NCBI RefSeq assembly: GCF_028201475.1
Contig: NZ_CP116384.1
Coordinates: 620,001-684,000 of the forward strand
Direction: 5' to 3'
DNA from: Vibrio sp. SCSIO 43137
Lineage (GTDB): Bacteria > Pseudomonadota > Gammaproteobacteria > Enterobacterales > Vibrionaceae
DNA length: 64,000 nt
Of the stretch, positions 35,982 to 45,487 are shown piece by piece (positions within the stretch are counted from its first letter, which is position 1; every line of letters begins with the position of its first letter). The notes beneath the pieces are model-generated. The model had not been told where the DNA came from and did not search any database. It saw nothing but the letters and a program-made list of their open reading frames with translations. The position numbers and the translations under genes are program-made.

Positions 35982-37355
35982 TTAATCTGCTGCATAGTGG
36001 CGGGGAATTAATGAATGTCGTCCTTCTTCTTTTGCAATAGCATGCTTAAGCTGAACAAGAAGTAGCACGCCCGTTACACCAAGCCCGACACCTATACCAC
36101 CCCAGATTCCGGCCAATTGATACTTATCTAATAACCACCACGCAGCAGGCAGGCCGAACAACCAGTAGCCAATGGCGGTGACAACGGTTGGGGCTACTAC
36201 AATTTTCATTCCGCGCAGCAGGTTGATGGCCAGCAACTGCCATGCATCTACAGCAAAGCAAAGAGCCACAACCCAGAGCACGCCGGATAATATCTCGCTC
36301 ATACCTTGTTGACTGTCGCTGCCACCAGCGCTATCCAATTGGAACAGATCGGCAATGGCGTTCGGCCAGATAATAAATACGGCCGCCAGAATCAGGCTGG
36401 CGATGGTGACCAACACAAAGCTCTTAAGGGAAGTTTGCTTAATGCCTTCCGGATTACCGGCGCCGAAATCCTGCCCGACCAGAATGGCTGCCGCCTGTGA
36501 AAAGCCGAAGTTGATGTTCCATGTAAAGCTAAGGCACTGCAGTAGTATTTGATGAAGCGCCAGAGCGGAAACGCTTATCATGCCGGCCATTAATGTTCCG
36601 CCGTAAATCAGGCCGTGTTCCAGCAGCGCAGCAAGGGCAATGGGTAATCCCATCGCCAATAGTGGTTTAAGCAGTTTAAAAGAGTACTCATCAAGCTGTT
36701 TCCACGGAGCATAGCTGATATAGGTATGATGGCGGAACACCCAGAATGAGTAACCGATTAAAACCACCAGTGTTGCAATAGCAGTACCGGCTCCCAGCCC
36801 TGCAATGCCCCAGTTCAGGCTGAAGGCGAGCAGATAACTCAAAGGAATGTTAAGCAGTACCGTAATCACCGACATAACCATCACTGAACGGGTATTGCCC
36901 AGCGCACTGGTCAGCCCGCGCACCACCAGCAGAAGCAAAGTTGGCAGCATTGCCCATTTCAGGGTGTCGAGGTAGCGCATAGCGATCTCTATTACTTGCG
37001 GTGACTGCTGTGCTCTCTCCAGTATAAGGGGAGCGTAGCTAAAACTGGCGGTAAGGATCAGAGTCAGAATAAACGACAGTAATACAGCCCCTTTTACTGC
37101 TGCACGAATTTGGCTTTGACCGTATTCAGGACGAGAAAGGCTCTGGCCGTAAGCGATCGCAATCAGGTTAGCGCAGCAACCTACCGTGCTGCCGGCAACA
37201 ATAAACACAAATGAGTAGATTGAAGCACCAAGGCCACCCGCTGCCAGATCAGCAATACTTAATCGCGACATCATCCAGACGTCAGTCAGAACCAGTGCCA
37301 TTGCGATCAGTTGCGATATGATTAGCGGGAATGCCAGTGTTAAAATCTTTTTCAT
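35982..37355 (-). CDS. MATE-family multidrug/Na+ antiporter
   Basis: 457-residue 12-helix inner-membrane efflux pump of the MATE family, NorM-like. The N-terminal half contains ILTLAFPLIISQLIAMALVLTD, and the repeat is echoed in the second half (LLKPLLAMGLPIALAALLEHGL and QDFGAGNPEGIKQTS). It exports cationic drugs coupled to Na+ or H+. It is divergent from a LysR regulator, 89 bp away, a likely regulator. Confidence 0.9.
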   Translation of the reverse strand: MKKILTLAFPLIISQLIAMALVLTDVWMMSRLSIADLAAGGLGASIYSFVFIVAGSTVGCCANLIAIAYGQSLSRPEYGQSQIRAAVKGAVLLSFILTLILTASFSYAPLILERAQQSPQVIEIAMRYLDTLKWAMLPTLLLLVVRGLTSALGNTRSVMVMSVITVLLNIPLSYLLAFSLNWGIAGLGAGTAIATLVVLIGYSFWVFRHHTYISYAPWKQLDEYSFKLLKPLLAMGLPIALAALLEHGLIYGGTLMAGMISVSALALHQILLQCLSFTWNINFGFSQAAAILVGQDFGAGNPEGIKQTSLKSFVLVTIASLILAAVFIIWPNAIADLFQLDSAGGSDSQQGMSEILSGVLWVVALCFAVDAWQLLAINLLRGMKIVVAPTVVTAIGYWLFGLPAAWWLLDKYQLAGIWGGIGVGLGVTGVLLLVQLKHAIAKEEGRHSLIPRHYAAD

Positions 37356-37444
37356 AAGTACCTCATTGCTATATGGGGTAAAAATAGGCTTTCAGGGGCT
37401 GTTCTTCAATTGATAAATATGCGATTCTGACATTACATAAACTC

Positions 37445-38410
37445 ATGCGAATAATTATGACGCCATTTCCCAATTTACCTAACTCTCATAACGCCCTGAA
37501 AGTGTTTGAATCTGTAGCCCGTCTGCTCAGCTTTACCCATGCCGCTGATGAGCTACACGTTACCCAGAGCGCTGTAAGCCGGCAGGTTAAACAGCTGGAA
37601 GATGAGCTGAATGTTCAGTTGATTGTGCGCAAACACAGAGCCATCGAACTGACACTAGCTGGTCAGGAGTTGTATGCACTTCTCAACAAGAGCTTTCACT
37701 CCCTCGAATCTCTTTTTCATTCATGGAATAAGCCGGAAAAAAAGAAGATTGTGATTAAGTCGGCGTTAAGCTACGCCATTCGTAGCCTGATCCCAAAGAT
37801 GCAGGTGTTGAATGCTAAGTTTCCCGATACGGAGATTGTGATTATTCCAACCATGGATGAAGAGCAGAGCATTCGTAGTGATGAATATGACCTGCTGATC
37901 TTTAATAGTCGGGTAGGCAGTCGCTATCATAATCAGGCGGATATCTATTTCTTGCGGGATGAATATATGGCGCCGGTGTATTCTTCCAATATGTCTGAAA
38001 AGCGTATGTCGCTGGAGGAGATCGTCGCTCTGCCAAGGCTTCATCCGACAACGGATCATCACGACTGGAAAAACTGGCTGGGTAATATGGGCATTCAGGA
38101 TACTTATCGCACTTCAGACACCACGTTTTACTCTCTTGATCTGGCGTTAAGTGCCTGTGCGGCCGGGCAAGGGGCAACAGTAACAGATTTGCTGTTGATT
38201 TTGCCTGAGCTTGAGCGTGAGTTTTTGATCTGTCCGTCGGGTGCACCCATCCACTACAGTGCATGGAAGTACTTTTTTCACCGCAGAACTCAGTCGCCGG
38301 AAGTGGATCAAATCATCTCATGGCTGACAGCCGAAACGGAGCAAGAGCTTGTTGCCCTGCGAAGACTCGGAGAGCAACATCACTGGTGTGGGGTTATTAG
38401 CGCAGAGTAA
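37445..38410 (+). CDS. LysR-family regulator, GcvA-type
   Basis: 321 residues. The DNA-binding part reads LPNSHNALKVFESVARLLSFTHAADELHVTQSAVSRQVKQLEDELN, the GcvA-type pattern. The effector domain follows from residue 100. It is divergent from the MATE pump across 89 bp and converges on the PHP gene, so MATE regulation is the natural hypothesis. An ATG four codons downstream is an alternative start; neither has a clear ribosome site. Confidence 0.85.
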   Translation: MRIIMTPFPNLPNSHNALKVFESVARLLSFTHAADELHVTQSAVSRQVKQLEDELNVQLIVRKHRAIELTLAGQELYALLNKSFHSLESLFHSWNKPEKKKIVIKSALSYAIRSLIPKMQVLNAKFPDTEIVIIPTMDEEQSIRSDEYDLLIFNSRVGSRYHNQADIYFLRDEYMAPVYSSNMSEKRMSLEEIVALPRLHPTTDHHDWKNWLGNMGIQDTYRTSDTTFYSLDLALSACAAGQGATVTDLLLILPELEREFLICPSGAPIHYSAWKYFFHRRTQSPEVDQIISWLTAETEQELVALRRLGEQHHWCGVISAE

Positions 38411-38412
38411 GG

Positions 38413-39255
38413 CTACTCCAGCCCGATATCCTGCCAGCGGTTATTCAGAAGCACTCTCTGGCTTTTGTATCCGGCTTGTAGCATAAGATCGCGGCAATGC
38501 TCCTGATGAACACCCAAGTGGTGCGGTGCATGGGCGTCTGCATTAATCTGCATTGGAATGTTTCGTCTATTGGCTTGTTTCATTAGCCAGAGTGGAGGAT
38601 AAACATCTTTCGTTGAACCACGCAGAATGCCGCCGAAGTTCACCTCCATAATCACACCGCTTTTAGCGACATCATCAAGGGTTGAAATTGCAATATCGCG
38701 ATACCAGCTTTCCGATTCATCAAAGAAGTTAAGGCGCAGGTTATGCTTTTTTACCAGATCGTAATGGCCTAGAATATCGAAACCGCCTGCCTGACAGAGG
38801 GCTGATACTTTCTGATAATAATCTTCCACCAGACGACGGCCGTTGCCCTGATAAATATCATTAAGAAGGAAGTCCATATCGTCGTCCAGTCCGTCAACGC
38901 ACATCATGTCCTGCTTTTCGTCTGAGAACATAACGCCGTGCACAGAGCCGATGACATAGTCTAATCCAAGGGTTTTCCACCTGCTGTCAGCCGGTTGCAG
39001 GTAGCCTTCAAGAAAGTCAATTTCCAGCCCGAGATAAACCTCTATATTGTGTCGCGATTTCTGCTTGTTGACAGCGTCAAGGTAGGCGGGCAGATCTTGT
39101 TCCTGCATCGAATAATCATTGGCGAAGGGCAGCGGGGCATGAGAACTGAACCCGATAGCTTCGTAGCCAAGCTCGACAGCTTTGTTTACAACCTCTTCCG
39201 GCGTACCTTTACCGTCACAATAGTGGCAATGAGTATGGTAGTTGGTTAGTCGCAT
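38413..39255 (-). CDS. PHP-domain histidinol-phosphatase-family protein
   Basis: 280-residue metal-dependent phosphoesterase of the PHP superfamily, HisJ/HisK type. It has metal ligands in NYHTHCHYCDGKG, EIDF-like GLEIDFLEGY, VIGSVHG and ILGHYDLV, and the late NADAH. It may dephosphorylate histidinol phosphate, but with no his genes nearby that reaction is not certain. It converges on the LysR gene with a two-base gap. Confidence 0.82.
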   Translation of the reverse strand: MRLTNYHTHCHYCDGKGTPEEVVNKAVELGYEAIGFSSHAPLPFANDYSMQEQDLPAYLDAVNKQKSRHNIEVYLGLEIDFLEGYLQPADSRWKTLGLDYVIGSVHGVMFSDEKQDMMCVDGLDDDMDFLLNDIYQGNGRRLVEDYYQKVSALCQAGGFDILGHYDLVKKHNLRLNFFDESESWYRDIAISTLDDVAKSGVIMEVNFGGILRGSTKDVYPPLWLMKQANRRNIPMQINADAHAPHHLGVHQEHCRDLMLQAGYKSQRVLLNNRWQDIGLE

Positions 39256-39393
39256 ATTTGAGCCCCTGATTCTGATACTGACCCTGATGATACCGTTTTA
39301 AGCGAACCTGTCCATGTGACGATTGTCAAAATTAGCATTCTGTGCTTCAGTAAAAGAGAAGTCGCTAAAATACCTTTACCGGAGTACTTGCTG

Positions 39394-40842
39394 TTGAAAC
39401 TAACCAACTCGTATAGGGAACTTGGACGTGAATTTTATCAGGAGATTCGTCCAACGCATATCGAGCATCCTCATTTGGTGTTATGGAATAAGAAACTTGC
39501 CGGTGAATTTTTGCTGCCAGATAGTTTTATTGCCAATGCCGCAAACTATCTAAGCGGAAATCAACTTATCCCAGAATCCATTCCTATCGCTCAGGCTTAT
39601 GCAGGCCATCAGTTTGGCGGTTTTAGCCCTCAACTTGGTGACGGCAGGGCGCACTTGCTTGGTGAGATATACGACCTTAATGACAATGTTTATGACTTAC
39701 AGTTAAAAGGATCGGGTCAGACCCGCTTTTCCCGCAGGGGAGATGGGCGCTGTGCAGTGAAACCGGCTGCGCGTGAGTTTATTATGAGCGAAGCCATGCA
39801 TGCTCTGGGTATTGCTACTACCCGGAGTTTGTCTGTGGTGACAACGGGAGAGACTCTTTATCGTGGAATTGGTGTGCCGGGAGCCGTTGTCAGCAGAGTT
39901 GCCAGCAGCCATATCCGTGTAGGAACATTTCAGTATTTTGCCGCACGCAATGACGTTACTTCACTTAGAAAGCTGTTGAGTTACTCTATCAGCCGCCACT
40001 ATCCGGAGATCGATTTTGATCCTACCCTGACAGAAAATGAGCGTGTTGCCTGTTTTCTGCAGTTGGTGATTGACAGACAAATTGAAACCATTGTCGGCTG
40101 GATGCGGGTTGGCTTTATCCATGGTGTGATGAATACCGACAATATGACCATCTCCGGAGAGACGATAGATTATGGACCGTGCGCCATGATGGGTGTCTAC
40201 GATCCTTTGACAGTTTATAGCTCTATTGATGAACAGGGCAGATACGCTTACGGTAATCAGCCTGTGATCGCTCAGTGGAATCTGGCCAGACTAGCTGAAA
40301 CCTTATTGCCGTTGATCGAAGGAACCGAGGATGAGGCACTGGCACTGCTTGAGCCTCTGGTTATAGAGTATGGGGAGAAATATCAAAATGCCTACTACAC
40401 CATGATGGCCGGTAAACTTGGCCTGGTTAACCGTGAGCAGGATGATAATCAATTTATCGATAAGCTATTGTCTCAAATGCAAAAACAGCAATTGGATTAT
40501 ACCGATACCTTTATTCAGTTAATGAGCGTTGCCCGTGGAGCCGTTGATCATAATCTGGAAAAACCCCTCGACGGCTGGTTTCGCAAATGGAAAAAACGTG
40601 TCCATAACACCCGGCAAGGAGATGCTATTGATCTTATGCAAAGAAGCAACCCTGTGGTTATTCCAAGAAACCATCATGTGGAAAAGGTATTGAGTGAGTG
40701 TCAGGACAACGACAATTATCAGCCGGCTGAAGATTTTCTATATGTGCTTCGTTCTCCCTACAAGCCTCTGGTGGAAACCATTCTTTATCAAGACCTTCCG
40801 CCTGATGGCGACCGGAGTTACCGTACATTTTGTGGCACCTGA
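39394..40842 (+). CDS. selO: SelO-family protein AMPylase
   Basis: 482 residues from a TTG at 39394; GGAG is nine bases upstream and the SelO family starts with K-L-T-N-S-Y-type sequence (LKLTNSYRELGREFY). A GTG at 39316 would add 26 unmatched residues. It is a pseudokinase-fold protein that transfers AMP to proteins. The glycine-rich LQLKGSGQTRFSRRGDGR, EFIMSEAMHALGIATTR, MNTDNM and IDYGPCAMM segments hold the ATP and metal ligands (Lys, Glu, Arg, Asn, Asp). A Cys close to the C-terminus (RTFCGT) may be the conserved redox Cys. It acts in oxidative stress in other bacteria. Confidence 0.88.
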   Translation: MKLTNSYRELGREFYQEIRPTHIEHPHLVLWNKKLAGEFLLPDSFIANAANYLSGNQLIPESIPIAQAYAGHQFGGFSPQLGDGRAHLLGEIYDLNDNVYDLQLKGSGQTRFSRRGDGRCAVKPAAREFIMSEAMHALGIATTRSLSVVTTGETLYRGIGVPGAVVSRVASSHIRVGTFQYFAARNDVTSLRKLLSYSISRHYPEIDFDPTLTENERVACFLQLVIDRQIETIVGWMRVGFIHGVMNTDNMTISGETIDYGPCAMMGVYDPLTVYSSIDEQGRYAYGNQPVIAQWNLARLAETLLPLIEGTEDEALALLEPLVIEYGEKYQNAYYTMMAGKLGLVNREQDDNQFIDKLLSQMQKQQLDYTDTFIQLMSVARGAVDHNLEKPLDGWFRKWKKRVHNTRQGDAIDLMQRSNPVVIPRNHHVEKVLSECQDNDNYQPAEDFLYVLRSPYKPLVETILYQDLPPDGDRSYRTFCGT

Positions 40843-40908
40843 GCCTGTGCTGCTCAGCCATTAGATAGTTAACATCTAAAATATTTTTCATTTATGCACT
40901 GTCTTTCA

Positions 40909-40937
40909 TTGACACTGAACAATTAGCTAATTAAACT
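40909..40937 (+). promoter_or_regulatory. Promoter of the orphan trpB
   Basis: TTGACA (40909-40914), a 17-bp spacer and TAAACT (40932-40937). The predicted start of transcription falls about 40944, next to the TrpR-like operator. Confidence 0.55.
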
Positions 40938-40947
40938 GCGATCTAGT

Positions 40948-40965
40948 GTACTAGTTCGCTAGATC
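40948..40965 (+). promoter_or_regulatory. TrpR-like operator before trpB
   Basis: GTACTAGTTCGCTAGATC-like sequence closely follows the TrpR box GTACTAGTTAACTAGTAC, keeping the CTAG cores in inverted orientation. It lies just after the -10 element, where bound TrpR would block initiation. A trpR gene is not in the window. Confidence 0.6.
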
Positions 40966-41031
40966 ATAAATCTGGTGAATAAATAACGAATAAGAGTCAG
41001 CCTCAGTATTTAGCCTAGAAGGAATCCGGTA

Positions 41032-42255
41032 ATGAAAAACAGTTTTGAACATGCAATGCCTAACAGTGACGGTTATTTTGGTGAATATGGCGGAAGTTTT
41101 ATCCCGCCGGAGCTGGAAACCATTATGAAAGACATTACCGAGGCTTATGACAGTTGCCGCAAAGATCCGGAATTCAAAGCTGAGTTAGCACGTCTGTATA
41201 AACATTTTGTTGGTCGTCCAAGTCCTATCTTCCATGCGCAGAACTTGTCTGAAAAGTACGGTGTGGATATCTATCTGAAGCGTGAAGATCTAAACCATAC
41301 CGGTGCCCATAAAATTAACCACTGCCTGGGTGAAGCTCTGCTTGGTAAAAAAATGGGTAAGAAAAAGCTAATTGCTGAAACCGGTGCGGGTCAGCATGGT
41401 GTCGCATTGGCAACCGCAGCGGCATTGGTGGGGCTTGAGTGTGATATTTATATGGGTGAAGTGGATATCGCTAAAGAGCACCCCAACGTTGTACGTATGC
41501 GTATTCTTGGTGCCAATGTTATTCCCGTGTCTCATGGCCGCAAAACATTGAAAGAAGCCGTTGATGCAGCTTTTGAAGCTTACCTGAAAGATCCTGTTAC
41601 TCAGCTATACGCTATTGGTTCGGTTGTAGGTCCGCACCCGTTCCCTATGATGGTAAGGGACTTCCAGTCTATTATCGGCAACGAAGCCCGTGTCCAGTTT
41701 CAGGAAATGACAGGTCAACTGCCTGATAATCTGGTGGCTTGTGTGGGCGGCGGTTCAAATGCGATGGGCTTGTTCAGTGCTTTCCTTGAAGATGAAGCCG
41801 TTGCTATTCATGGTGTTGAGCCTGCGGGCCATACGCTGGAGGAAGAAGGCGAACATGCTGCTACGCTGACTCTTGGTGAACCGGGTGTGATGCACGGCTT
41901 TAAATCTTATATGCTGAAAGACAGTGCCGGTGAACCACAGGAAGTTTACTCAGTGGCCAGTGGTCTGGACTATCCGTCTGTAGGGCCTCAGCACAGTTAT
42001 CTGAAGGATGCCGGACGCGTTGCTTACGGTACGGTGAATGATCAGGAAGCTATTGATGCCTTCTTTGAGCTTTCCCGTCTGGAAGGCATTATTCCTGCAA
42101 TTGAGTCATCTCATGCGGTTGCTTATGCCTTTAAACTCGCAAAACAGGGTGTTAAGGGGAGTGTGCTGATTAACCTGTCCGGACGTGGTGATAAAGATAT
42201 CGATTTTGTGGTGGAGAACTACGGTTCTGATTACGGTATTAAGTCGCTTCTCTAG
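41032..42255 (+). CDS. trpB: Tryptophan synthase beta subunit, orphan copy
   Basis: 407-residue PLP enzyme that joins indole and serine to tryptophan. The PLP lysine is Lys94 in HTGAHKINH, the catalytic Glu is Glu116 in AETGAGQHG, and the phosphate loop is VGGGSNAMG. It is TrpB1-like in sequence but there is no trpA or other trp gene adjacent, so it may make tryptophan from salvaged indole or supply a TrpA encoded elsewhere. A promoter and TrpR-like operator lie upstream and a strong terminator follows, so it is monocistronic and probably tryptophan-controlled. Confidence 0.92.
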   Translation: MKNSFEHAMPNSDGYFGEYGGSFIPPELETIMKDITEAYDSCRKDPEFKAELARLYKHFVGRPSPIFHAQNLSEKYGVDIYLKREDLNHTGAHKINHCLGEALLGKKMGKKKLIAETGAGQHGVALATAAALVGLECDIYMGEVDIAKEHPNVVRMRILGANVIPVSHGRKTLKEAVDAAFEAYLKDPVTQLYAIGSVVGPHPFPMMVRDFQSIIGNEARVQFQEMTGQLPDNLVACVGGGSNAMGLFSAFLEDEAVAIHGVEPAGHTLEEEGEHAATLTLGEPGVMHGFKSYMLKDSAGEPQEVYSVASGLDYPSVGPQHSYLKDAGRVAYGTVNDQEAIDAFFELSRLEGIIPAIESSHAVAYAFKLAKQGVKGSVLINLSGRGDKDIDFVVENYGSDYGIKSLL

Positions 42256-42285
42256 TTTCCATTGCTGACGCGAAATATTGATAGC

Positions 42286-42310
42286 AAGCCTGCCATACGG
42301 CAGGCTTTTT
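42286..42310 (+). terminator. Intrinsic terminator after trpB
   Basis: AAGCCTGCC and GGCAGGCTT flank ATAC and are followed by TTT; it begins about 30 bases after the trpB stop and separates it from the convergent kinase gene. Confidence 0.85.
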
Positions 42311-42352
42311 GCTGTTCACAGAATAGGATTGTCAGGTTTTAGAGGAAAGTTG

Positions 42353-43726
42353 CTAGTGAGTAACTTTCCCTTCAGGGCTAATTAAAACAGTGAACCGAGC
42401 GCCACTCAGTTGTTCAGAACGTCCGACCAACAGCTCTGCATTAATTTTACGTGCAGCATTGCGGGCGATGGCCAAGCCCAGACCAAGCCCGCCGGTTTTC
42501 TGGTTACGGCTCTTATCCAGACGGGAAAAAGGAATAAAGATGGTCTGGTATTTGTCTTCAGGAATGCCGGGACCGTCATCTTCTACGCTAAGGCTAATAC
42601 TATTTTTATGCTGGCTCACATTAACGGCAACTTGCTGACTGGCATAGGTCATGGCATTTTTCAGCAGGTTATCCAGCAACAGCCTTATATGAACCGGATA
42701 ACACTGGATAATGGCGGAGTCATCGCAGTTAATGGTGATATTAATATCCGACTCTGCGTACAGCAGCTTGCTTCTGCAGCTGACAAATTCAGCCAACTGA
42801 ATCGCTTCTTTTTGTTGCTCAGTCTCTTCATGTTCAACTGAGTTAAGTTTGGAGTAAGCGACTACCTGTGAGGTAAGGGAGTTTAGGTCATCAACATAAG
42901 TATCAATGTTAGTTAATAACTCTTGCTGCAACGGATCATCACACTTACGCCGTAACAAGCCGGTGGCCAGTTGCACCCGGCTCAACGGGGTACGCATTTC
43001 ATGGGGAACGGCCTGAGCAAATATCTGGCTCTCTTTAACCGTATCTGAGATCTCTTCAGCCATACGGTTAAAGTTAACCGCAAGCTGCTTAACAGGCTGA
43101 GGGATTTTCTCGTTTGCTCTGGTAGATAACTTGCCCTGACCAAAGGCCTTGTAGGTATTGTTTAGCTGCTCGATCTGCTTTTGTAGTTTAAAAGCTGGGT
43201 AATAAAGTACGCAGCCGATCACGACTAACACAATAATTAACAGCCCGAAGGTGGCTGCAATTTCAGGGTCTTCAAACAGCCCTATATCTTCATCCGTTAT
43301 AATCACGTCCGGCACATAAGGCAGGGGGAGCCCTATGGCAAGGGAGCCTGAAAACTGCTTGATAGTGTATATGGCTAATAAATTATCGGCAGGAAGTTCC
43401 CAGAAGAGCTCTGCGTTTCCATATTTGGAAATGTAATCACAACCGGGACACAGGTTTTCAGTATCTGTGCCGGCTTTCCAGTCCAGTTTATAGCCGTATC
43501 GATATAGAGTTTCACCGGCAAAGAGTTTAGCGGGAGTCATGTTACCGGCGAGCAACTCTGTGTTAACTTCGTGGTAAATATAGTCAGTGTCTTTTAAGAA
43601 AAAGTGAATTTCATCGTTTTCAAGATAGAAGGAGACGGCAAAGACAGTAACAAAAACGGTCGCCACAACGGCTATGATCATGCCGACGTATATGCGTAAA
43701 AATGTTGGTGGGATAAGTTTAGCCAT
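42353..43726 (-). CDS. RstB-like sensor histidine kinase
   Basis: 457 residues. Transmembrane helices at about 12-32 and 160-178 enclose a periplasmic sensor of ~125 residues that contains a CPGC pair. A HAMP domain (AFGQGKLSTRANEKIPQPVK) precedes the phosphoacceptor motif HEMRTPLSRV, then N-box LLDNLLKNAMTYA, VEDDGPGIPE and GLGLGLAIA. The RR gene overlaps it by eight bases and starts upstream, so they form one operon. The RstB likeness comes from its partner's RstA features and the architecture; signal unknown. Confidence 0.85.
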   Translation of the reverse strand: MAKLIPPTFLRIYVGMIIAVVATVFVTVFAVSFYLENDEIHFFLKDTDYIYHEVNTELLAGNMTPAKLFAGETLYRYGYKLDWKAGTDTENLCPGCDYISKYGNAELFWELPADNLLAIYTIKQFSGSLAIGLPLPYVPDVIITDEDIGLFEDPEIAATFGLLIIVLVVIGCVLYYPAFKLQKQIEQLNNTYKAFGQGKLSTRANEKIPQPVKQLAVNFNRMAEEISDTVKESQIFAQAVPHEMRTPLSRVQLATGLLRRKCDDPLQQELLTNIDTYVDDLNSLTSQVVAYSKLNSVEHEETEQQKEAIQLAEFVSCRSKLLYAESDINITINCDDSAIIQCYPVHIRLLLDNLLKNAMTYASQQVAVNVSQHKNSISLSVEDDGPGIPEDKYQTIFIPFSRLDKSRNQKTGGLGLGLAIARNAARKINAELLVGRSEQLSGARFTVLISPEGKVTH

Positions 43727-44411
43727 TAACCAGCATATATCCTTTATTACGTATAGTGAGTATTAGCTTGTATGGCGATTTTGCGTCACCAAGTTTTTTT
43801 CGTAACCCGGAGATACGCATATCGACTGAACGGTCGTTAAAATCGTAGTTAATTCCCCGTAACGACTGACAGCAATCTTCACGGCTTACAGGTTGTCCGG
43901 CGTTTTTTGCCAGAATGTAAAGCATGTCATATTCCGCTGTTGCCAGTTCAACGGGCTCTCCTTTAAAGGTCACTTGTTTAGAGCGGCTGTCGATCTCTAT
44001 ATCACCGACCTGTAAATGATCCGTATGGTGAGCAGGCGCAGATGTATTCACCCGGCGCAATAGCGCCTCAATTCTGGCGATCATAATGTGAGGGCGGATA
44101 GGCTTAGTCAGGTAGTCATCAGCTCCAAGCTTGAGCAGGCTAATCTCGCTGATATCATCATCGCGGGCTGTCATCACCAGTATCGGACCATGGTAGAACT
44201 CACGGCACCGTTTACAAACTTCAACACCATCAACTTCCGGCAGCATTAGATCGAGAATCACAAGATCAGGATCTTGTTCTCTGATACTGGCCAGAGCCTG
44301 TGCCCCATCGTAGGCGGTTAAAGTATCGTAGCCTTCAGCCTGAAGATACATATCTGTCAGACGGGAGATTTCGACATCATCTTCTACTATCAAAATCTGT
44401 TTTTTGCTCAT
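43719..44411 (-). CDS. RstA-like OmpR-family response regulator
   Basis: 230 residues: receiver domain with the acidic Glu-Asp-Asp pocket (IVEDDVEI), phosphoacceptor Asp in LVILDLMLPEVDG and Lys in YLTKPIRP, then an OmpR-type winged helix (ELATAEYDMLYILAKN, RGINYDFNDRSVDMRISGLRKKL). The last motif is close to that of E. coli RstA (RGVSYDGLDRSVDVAISRLRKKL). It should bind TACATNTNGTTACA-like boxes; one lies upstream at 44518. The kinase gene follows with an eight-base overlap. Confidence 0.87.
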   Translation of the reverse strand: MSKKQILIVEDDVEISRLTDMYLQAEGYDTLTAYDGAQALASIREQDPDLVILDLMLPEVDGVEVCKRCREFYHGPILVMTARDDDISEISLLKLGADDYLTKPIRPHIMIARIEALLRRVNTSAPAHHTDHLQVGDIEIDSRSKQVTFKGEPVELATAEYDMLYILAKNAGQPVSREDCCQSLRGINYDFNDRSVDMRISGLRKKLGDAKSPYKLILTIRNKGYMLVNG

Positions 44412-44517
44412 AACTGCCTCGAAATTTAATAGCGCCGCTCGTCATACATGAATAGACGATTTAACATCAGCTTGCCTATTAATACTATCCCTCAGTTTGT
44501 CTTATTTGAAGCCCCCT

Positions 44518-44562
44518 TACATTTGCTTACATCCTACCTTTTTCAGCTTACATAGCCTTACC
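44518..44562. promoter_or_regulatory. RstA-box-like sites in the divergent RR intergenic region
   Basis: TACATTTGCTTACA (44518-44531) matches the E. coli RstA box TACATNTNGTTACA at all fixed positions but one. A weaker repeat, TACATAGCCTTACC, begins 31 bp later at 44549. The 257-bp gap lies between the RstA-like gene (minus) and the atypical RR gene (plus), so binding could control both. No other gene-like frame is present. Confidence 0.55.
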
Positions 44563-44668
44563 CAACCCAATCAGCATTTCTGTCAGACTAACCATATTGT
44601 CAATTAGCGTTGACTAACCAATAGATTCAACACATTTATTTCAACTTAGACATTGTAGAGAGATTGAT

Positions 44669-45352
44669 ATGAACTCAAGAGAAATCAATATACTTTTTGT
44701 ATCTGCGGCAAATGACTTTGCACTGTCTGTAGACGATAACCTTGCTGCGGCTAATATCTGTTGTGACTATGCCTGTCGCAGTAAAACGGCGCTCAATCTG
44801 GCGAAAAAAGAGCAGTATAGCGCGATAGTGATTGATCTGGACTGCCAGACCCTTAACGGCATTGAGCTGTGCCGGACTTTGCGCGGTGACGGGGTCGACA
44901 TACCGGTTCTTATGCTCTCTGACAGAGAAGACATTGACAGTAAAGAGACAGCATTCCACGCAGGAACCGATGACTATCTGGTTAAACCGTTCGCTATGAA
45001 AGAGTTGGAGCTACGAACCAAAGCCCTTTCAGCACGCAGAAGCGGACAGGTTAAGAAACTGAGAGTAGCCGATCTTGAGCTGCATATTGATACCAAACAG
45101 GTGATCCGCAGTGGTAAAGCGGTGAAGCTTACGCCAACAAACCTCAAGCTGCTGGAACTGCTGATGCGAAAAAGCCCTTCTATTATCACCCGCCATGAAA
45201 TAGAAGATGAGATCTGGCCTGAAGGTGCACCGGACAGCGATAACCTTAAGGTTCAGCTTTATCAATTAAGAACCCGTGTTGATAAAGCGTTTGGATCATC
45301 TCTGATTCAGACAGTAACAGGGCAGGGAGTGAGAATAGGCGCGTCGGCTTAG
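44669..45352 (+). CDS. Atypical OmpR-family response regulator
   Basis: 227 residues: receiver-like domain and OmpR-type winged helix (VKLTPTNLKLLELLMRK, LKVQLYQLRTRVDKAF). The expected acidic pair after the first strand is replaced by Ser12-Ala13 (INILFVSAAND). Asp56 at the phospho-site (IDLDCQTLNG) and Lys106 (LVKPF) remain. Without the acidic metal site, phosphorylation is doubtful, so it may work as an atypical or unphosphorylated regulator. There is no kinase partner downstream. It is divergent from the RstA-like operon and ends at a strong compound terminator. Confidence 0.82.
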   Translation: MNSREINILFVSAANDFALSVDDNLAAANICCDYACRSKTALNLAKKEQYSAIVIDLDCQTLNGIELCRTLRGDGVDIPVLMLSDREDIDSKETAFHAGTDDYLVKPFAMKELELRTKALSARRSGQVKKLRVADLELHIDTKQVIRSGKAVKLTPTNLKLLELLMRKSPSIITRHEIEDEIWPEGAPDSDNLKVQLYQLRTRVDKAFGSSLIQTVTGQGVRIGASA

Positions 45353-45404
45353 AAATAAACCCTGAAAAATCGCTCAGTAGTATTCAAATTAGTCTCTAGT
45401 TTTT

Positions 45405-45460
45405 ACCGGCATGATTTGTCACTCAGTTCCCCACTGAGTTTCAGAACATGCCGGTTTTTT
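45405..45460 (+). terminator. Compound intrinsic terminator
   Basis: Outer stem ACCGGCATG and CATGCCGGT encloses an inner perfect stem ACTCAGT and ACTGAGT, and the 3' side ends in TTTTTT. It follows the atypical RR gene by about 50 bases. Confidence 0.85.
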
Positions 45461-45487
45461 ACGTCCTACAACTTTAGAAATAGATAA

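Noticed and set aside
39316..39393. GTG start for SelO 26 codons upstream
   Set aside because: No ribosome site and the extra residues do not resemble SelO N-termini; TTG 39394 has GGAG upstream.
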